Positions 60,443 through 64,000 of a stretch of DNA of 64,000 nt are shown here, in pieces. Each line of letters starts with the position of its first letter. The first letter of the stretch is position 1. Under the pieces are notes generated by a model. It ran no database searches, was not told where the DNA came from, and saw only the letters and a list, made by a program, of their open reading frames with translations. Origin of the DNA: Salisaeta longa DSM 21114 (lineage in GTDB: Bacteria > Bacteroidota > Rhodothermia > Rhodothermales > Salinibacteraceae); assembly GCF_000419585.1 (NCBI RefSeq), contig NZ_ATTH01000002.1:31873-95872 (forward strand), read 5' to 3'. Both the position numbers and the translations under genes were made by a program.

Positions 60443-61389
60443 GGCTCAAGCTTCTGGCGCAGGAAGTAGATGTATGAGTCGACCATGCTCGTGCCCGTGT
60501 CGAAGTCCATCTCCCACACATCGGTCAAAATCTCGTGGCGCGTGCACACCGCGCCGTTCTGCTGCATCAGGTAGGCCAGCAGGTCGAACTCCTTCGGCGT
60601 CAGCTCAATGGATTCGTCTTCCACGTACAGCCGATACGTTCCGTAGTCGAGCGTAAGCGGGCCCACGGTCAACTGCTCATGCTGGGCGTTGAGGGCGGCC
60701 CGCTCGGTATCTAGCAGGCGGTGCATCACGCGGCTCACTTCCTCCACAAGCTCGCGGGCCACGCGTTCAACGGCTGTCTCAAGGGCCTGGGTAGAAGCAG
60801 GAGGGGGCGCATCGTCCGTAGAGACATCGTCCGGCGCGTCACCCTGAAGGGCCTCGTGCACGGCATCCTGGAGCTCAGCAGAAGCTAAATGCTCGAAGGT
60901 CTCATCTCCGCCATCCACAATGTGCTCCAGTACGCGCATTTGCTGGCGCTGCCCGCGATCTACCATGCGCCGGTAGGCCCCAATGCGGGCCTTGAGTACG
61001 GCAGCATGCAGGGGAAACTGCAGTACGTCGTCCACACCGGCTTCCCACGCGGTCAGCATGTCGTTTGTGCTGCCGGTGCACAGGCCAATTAACGGGACAA
61101 ATGTGCGGTGCTCGGCCATCTTTTGATGGATGGCGTGGGTTAGCATGCTTACCGGAGGGCCCTGGTGCGAGGACCACTCCAAAAGTACGGCGTCGGCCGT
61201 CTCGGCGCATGAAAGGACGTCTTGGCCGGCAGGCGTAAAGGCGTGCGTCTCGGCGTCGAGGAGGTCAGCGAGGGGAAAAACATGGAGGGTGTGCGGCGGC
61301 AGAAGGGCGACGCGCACAGCAGACGCGACGGCGTCTGTCTTAGAGACGAGACAAATGGTTAAAGAAGTCGTGGGATCAACGAGGTTCAT
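60373..61389 (-). CDS. OmpR-type winged-helix regulator with a pseudo-receiver domain
   Basis: A 338-residue DNA-binding response regulator variant. Residues ~1-140 have receiver-like topology (TICLVSKTDAVASAVRVALL, DAVLLEWSSHQGPP, PLIGLCTGSTNDMLTAWEAG, VDDVLQFPLHAAVLKARIGA), but the normal acidic pair near strand 1 is missing, the phosphoacceptor Asp is replaced by Glu in LLEWSS, and the conserved Lys before the last helix is replaced (VLQFP). A long coiled linker of ~90 residues follows. The C-terminal ~100 residues are a Trans_reg_C winged helix: LDYGTYRLYVEDESIELTPK, EFDLLAYLMQQNGAVCTRHE, DSYIYFLRQKLEPYGLRSVI. It likely acts without phosphorylation, perhaps controlled by partner binding. 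Its 3' end overlaps the Ser/Thr kinase gene. Confidence 0.85.
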   Translation of the reverse strand: MNLVDPTTSLTICLVSKTDAVASAVRVALLPPHTLHVFPLADLLDAETHAFTPAGQDVLSCAETADAVLLEWSSHQGPPVSMLTHAIHQKMAEHRTFVPLIGLCTGSTNDMLTAWEAGVDDVLQFPLHAAVLKARIGAYRRMVDRGQRQQMRVLEHIVDGGDETFEHLASAELQDAVHEALQGDAPDDVSTDDAPPPASTQALETAVERVARELVEEVSRVMHRLLDTERAALNAQHEQLTVGPLTLDYGTYRLYVEDESIELTPKEFDLLAYLMQQNGAVCTRHEILTDVWEMDFDTGTSMVDSYIYFLRQKLEPYGLRSVIETVRGRGYRLATDDA

Positions 61390-61800
61390 AGGGGGGAAGG
61401 ATTCGCTGGTGCTAGATGAAATGGCAAGGGAGTGTCGTTTCGAGGCACCGCTGTAGACGGAAGACTTAAGGGGTGGGGAAACGACCGAAGCGTAGGTCGC
61501 TCCGCTTCCTACGGCCGTTTAGAACGCGGCCGCCGGTGTGCAGCCGACACTATGCCATCTTTGATATATAAGATGTGTCGTCCCACACAGCAAATAAAAT
61601 ACCACAAAGAAAAGATCATAAAAACATACTGTCATATTTTATTTTAATAAACGTAAAAGCTCAAGACGGACAATGCTTTGATATAAAAATGAGATTCTTT
61701 GTATTATTGTGTGTGGCGCGTGCCCTAGCTTGTTTTGTAATACGCCACTATCGTGCGGCGGAAAGTACAGCCCGCCTGTATTGCTCACTCCACCGCGCAC
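61390..61800. other. AT-rich gene-free stretch
   Basis: Around 61555-61710 the composition switches sharply to AT (ATAAAATACCACAAAGAAAA and similar), in contrast to the neighbours. I see no coding frame with recognisable features. It may contain the promoters of the regulator gene on the minus strand and of the two small genes on the right, or a fragment of transferred DNA. Confidence 0.45.
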
Positions 61801-62091
61801 ATGACAAGGTGCATGCTAGACGACCCCGACGCAGATGTCGCGCTTCACATCCCTTCCCTATGGCATTGGATTCGGCAACGCACCCAATCACCGATGATGC
61901 GCCGCTCGGCCGAGCTGACCGTGATGCGAGCGGCCACCGAGGCGCTCGCGCCGCATGGCATCACCACAGTTCACGAGTTGAAGTCGGTTACGTGGTGCTA
62001 CGATCCTACGGTCATTGAAGCGATTGAGGACGCCGTTCACAACACATTCGAAGATCGCCTGCCTCCCGCCTGCTATCGTACCCTCTCGTGA
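61801..62091 (+). CDS. Small hypothetical protein
   Basis: A 96-residue protein beginning MTRCMLDDPDADVALHIPSL, or four residues later with AAGG as ribosome-binding site before the second ATG (61813). It contains LWHWIRQRTQSP, a predicted helix RRSAELTVMRAATEALAPHG, and DPTVIEAIEDAVHNTFEDRL. There is no signal peptide, membrane segment or recognised family. Composition fits real coding sequence of this genome. The next small gene follows after 62 nt on the same strand. Confidence 0.45.
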   Translation: MTRCMLDDPDADVALHIPSLWHWIRQRTQSPMMRRSAELTVMRAATEALAPHGITTVHELKSVTWCYDPTVIEAIEDAVHNTFEDRLPPACYRTLS

Positions 62092-62153
62092 TGCGTCGCC
62101 GCATACGGTCAATGCCTTCCCATGCCCACCCTGCCTGTCCATCTCACCCGCAC

Positions 62154-62471
62154 ATGAGTAATTCTCCGCTTGAAGCACTTTTTAGCGCCCCCGATTTTTC
62201 CGACGACGCCATCCTTGAGCCGCCGGAGGATGCGCGTGACGTTGCGTACTACGATGTCACGGTAAGAAGTGCGGTGAAAGGCGCAGCGTCCAACGAGGAG
62301 CAAGACCTCTCACCGCTCACCGAACGCCTCGCCGACGGATGGCGCATTGCGCGTATGGGGATGACCGATGTGGAGAAAGAGACCGGAACGGCGATCCTCA
62401 CCATACGGCTCTGGCGCCAGGCGCCGCCGTCCATATACGATGTGGCGGGTCGGTCCGACGACGCGGCCTAA
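62154..62471 (+). CDS. Small acidic hypothetical protein
   Basis: A 105-residue acidic protein: MSNSPLEALFSAPDFSDDAI, LEPPEDARDVAYYDVTVRSA, EQDLSPLTERLADGWRIARM, TDVEKETGTAILTIRLWRQA. The order of strand-like segments (YYDVTVR, GWRIARMGM, TAILTIRLW) suggests a small alpha/beta or beta-rich domain. No family is recognised. The ATG chosen is the one after a stretch of proline/histidine codons that would be an unlikely N-terminus. It is convergent with the DUF2279 gene (39 nt between stops). Confidence 0.5.
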   Translation: MSNSPLEALFSAPDFSDDAILEPPEDARDVAYYDVTVRSAVKGAASNEEQDLSPLTERLADGWRIARMGMTDVEKETGTAILTIRLWRQAPPSIYDVAGRSDDAA

Positions 62472-62510
62472 CGCGCCGCGCACCATCTTGCCAGCCGCGC
62501 AGCTGCCGCA

Positions 62511-63551
62511 TCAGAAGTAGAACCAGCGCATGCGGGCGTCCGGGGCTATCTGAAAGGTGGGCAGGGGGAGGCGGATGAAGGAGAGCACCGGCTGCAGAAA
62601 GCGCACGGGGCGCGGCAGGGTGATCAGCTCGCCGATGACGACATCGGGGCCAATGAAGAGCTGCCGCTGGTGGACGCCGCCATTGAGGCCGGAGACGGGA
62701 TGGGCCAGGCCCGTGCCGCTGTGTCCCACCGCCACCGCAAGCCAGTCGGGCCACAACGGTTTTGCACGGGGTGGAAGCATACGCTCGGGGCGCAGCGACA
62801 GCCAGAACGTGATCCCCTGGTAGTCTTGGATGCCATTGCCCAGGAGCTTGCTTGGGACGTAGTAGGGCGAGGGATGATAGGAGTACTTGAGCGTAAACCA
62901 GTCGAGGGCTTCGGGGTAGGCATACTGCGCCCCGCCCAGCACGCTGCCCGCGAGGTTGGCCAGGAGGTCGGTGCGCGAGGCGCCGTAGGCATCCGAGAAG
63001 CCATCGAAAAACTCGATTTGCGCCTGAAAGAGCGTGCTCGCCGTGATGCCGAGCACCGCCGAGCGGGGGCGCGAGAGGCCGCTCCACCGGCCATACGCGG
63101 CCGCCGCCCGCGTGAGTACCCATGACCCGTACAGGTGGCCCAGTTTGTCTTGCTGCACGTAGGTGAACCAGTCGTCGTACCACCGCGTCCCACCGGCGCG
63201 GTCGTACCAGTGCCACGCGGTACGATCGGTGCCCCGGTACCAGAACTGGTACAACGCTGTCATGCCCACCACATCGAGCGCCGCCGCGCCGCCCACGCCC
63301 CACCAAAAACGCCGCGGGCGGTAGGTCAGGGAGTCGCGCATGAGCGCCTGGCGATTGGCAGGCACCGGGGCAACATGAGGCGATGTGCCGAGGACGGCGG
63401 GCGGAGACAAGCGGGCCGGCGCACGATCTTCCGCTACGCCTTGCGGCGCACGATCTTCGACGAGGCGTGGTGATTCTTGCGCGAGGCCCGCATCAGAAAG
63501 CAGGCCCATCAGAAGAACGGTGAGGCACGCAATGCGCAGCATGGGCACCAA
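62511..63551 (-). CDS. DUF2279 (YfiM-like) exported protein
   Basis: A 346-residue exported protein. The signal peptide is LRIACLTVLLMGLLSDAGLA, followed by a variable stretch with a short repeat (EDRAPQGVAEDRAPA). The conserved part has WWGVGGAAALDVVGMTALYQ, YVQQDKLGHLYGSWVLTRAA, ITASTLFQAQIEFFDGFSDA, YGASRTDLLANLAGSVLGGA, which is the DUF2279/YfiM pattern (DK-x-GH and E-x-x-DG-x-S). Homologues are outer-membrane or periplasmic proteins of unknown function. The C-terminus is aromatic-rich (ARMRWFYF), as in outer-membrane barrels. The gene begins 3 nt after the PhzF stop, so both share a transcript. Confidence 0.82.
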   Translation of the reverse strand: MVPMLRIACLTVLLMGLLSDAGLAQESPRLVEDRAPQGVAEDRAPARLSPPAVLGTSPHVAPVPANRQALMRDSLTYRPRRFWWGVGGAAALDVVGMTALYQFWYRGTDRTAWHWYDRAGGTRWYDDWFTYVQQDKLGHLYGSWVLTRAAAAYGRWSGLSRPRSAVLGITASTLFQAQIEFFDGFSDAYGASRTDLLANLAGSVLGGAQYAYPEALDWFTLKYSYHPSPYYVPSKLLGNGIQDYQGITFWLSLRPERMLPPRAKPLWPDWLAVAVGHSGTGLAHPVSGLNGGVHQRQLFIGPDVVIGELITLPRPVRFLQPVLSFIRLPLPTFQIAPDARMRWFYF

Positions 63552-63554
63552 AGG

Positions 63555-64000
63555 TTAGGACGAGGAAACGAGCGGCGGTTCAACCGACGGGTCGACAGGC
63601 GACAAACGAAACACCACACAACTTGTGCCTCCCAGGTGAACGCGCGCGCCGTGGCGCTCCATGTGCACCATGCCGCCGCGCGCCGACGCCTGATACCCGA
63701 CCAGGGCGTCGCGGCCCAACCGGTTGCCCCAGTAGGTGGCCAGCGCGCAGTGCGCCGATCCCGTAACCGGATCTTCCGGTACGCCCACGCGGGGCGCAAA
63801 AAACCGCGAGATGACGTCGTAGCGGCGGTTGGGGGCAGCCGGCGCCGTTGCGATGACGCCGCGCGCGTCGATGGCCTTGAGCGCCGCAAGGTCGGGGGTG
63901 AGCGTGCGAACCGCGTCGGCATCGGGCATGACGGCCATCACGTCGAACGGGGTGCGCAGCGTGCGCTCGACCGGAGCGCCCAGCGCAGCGGCAAGAACTT
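63555..64000 (-). CDS. PhzF family isomerase/epimerase (5' end beyond the window)
   Basis: The C-terminal ~148 residues of a PhzF-type protein; the frame continues to the right window edge (LAAALGAPVERTLRTPFDVM). Recognisable parts are LKAIDARGVIATAPAAPNRR, YDVISRFFAPRVGVPEDPVT, GSAHCALATYWGNRLGRDAL and VGYQASARGGMVHM. Family members have ~260-300 residues, so about half is missing from view. PhzF enzymes catalyse isomerisation or epimerisation in phenazine and other pathways, but most, like this one, have no known substrate. The catalytic glutamate lies in the missing N-terminal part. It is followed directly by the DUF2279 gene. Confidence 0.85.
   Translation of the reverse strand, partial: VLAAALGAPVERTLRTPFDVMAVMPDADAVRTLTPDLAALKAIDARGVIATAPAAPNRRYDVISRFFAPRVGVPEDPVTGSAHCALATYWGNRLGRDALVGYQASARGGMVHMERHGARVHLGGTSCVVFRLSPVDPSVEPPLVSSS

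Noticed and set aside
61575..62018. Membrane protein gene across the AT-rich stretch on the right
   Set aside because: The hydrophobic residues come from a short AT-rich segment, after which the frame is out of phase with the more convincing small gene at 61801.

Overview
The window looks like a high-GC member of the Bacteroidota-like Rhodothermota (the Salinibacter/Salisaeta side). The grounds are two CarboxypepD_reg-plus-TonB receptors, secreted proteins with type IX secretion (T9SS) C-terminal tails, a PID-CTERM-like tail, a hybrid two-component system (HTCS) and generally high GC. This is inference from protein families; no rRNA, tRNA or ribosomal protein gene is present. A plasmid-type iteron origin with a Rep_3 initiator and a ParA/ribbon-helix-helix partition locus sits in the middle (28.0-31.5 kb). 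The replicon is therefore probably a large plasmid or chromid, or carries an integrated one.

Layout. 0-1.9 kb: three tiny co-directional genes, two of them paralogues sharing a CACC motif, and a DUF4112 protein. 2.0-6.5 kb: iron acquisition (siderophore-type TonB receptor, PepSY membrane protein) around a 125-bp nested palindrome. 6.6-11.3 kb: PhoD-type phosphatase and a second TonB receptor in one minus-strand operon. 11.6-18.0 kb: T9SS secreted proteins, including an endonuclease I / Calx-beta / lamin-tail protein broken by an in-frame stop. 18.5-26.2 kb: Bax-inhibitor-1 protein, then a TetR-controlled RND efflux operon. 26.3-28.0 kb: Tp34-like iron protein and class II fructose bisphosphatase. 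28.0-31.5 kb: partition and replication. 31.5-38.5 kb: ECF sigma/anti-sigma pair, glutamine amidotransferase, and redox/copper-type secreted proteins. 38.6-43 kb: a large HTCS regulator. 43-48 kb: small secreted proteins, SnoaL-like proteins, a Rid protein and an SDR fusion. 48.4-53.2 kb: OxyR, a membrane-anchored MerA-like flavoprotein and an AidB-like acyl-CoA dehydrogenase. 53.2-64 kb: MscS, TPR, cNMP-binding, Ser/Thr kinase-TPR, a pseudo-receiver transcription factor, DUF2279 and PhzF.

The most striking signal is an array of degenerate 8-bp units, pattern GWWCYRYR, running as two blocks of 17 units each (28045-28180 and 28225-28360) directly upstream of parA. The individual units differ in sequence but keep the W/Y/R pattern, and the pattern is its own reverse complement shifted by 4 bp. 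The gene after parA encodes a small protein with a C-terminal ribbon-helix-helix, so the array is best read as centromere plus operator. The same octad pattern recurs at two distant intergenic sites (6581-6612 and 18353-18400). Next to it lies an origin with 13 iterons of two alternating subtypes, spaced mostly at 22, 31 or 53 bp (whole helical turns), and two inverted iteron-like sites in front of the initiator gene. Functional statements rest on motif recognition by eye; no database search was run.
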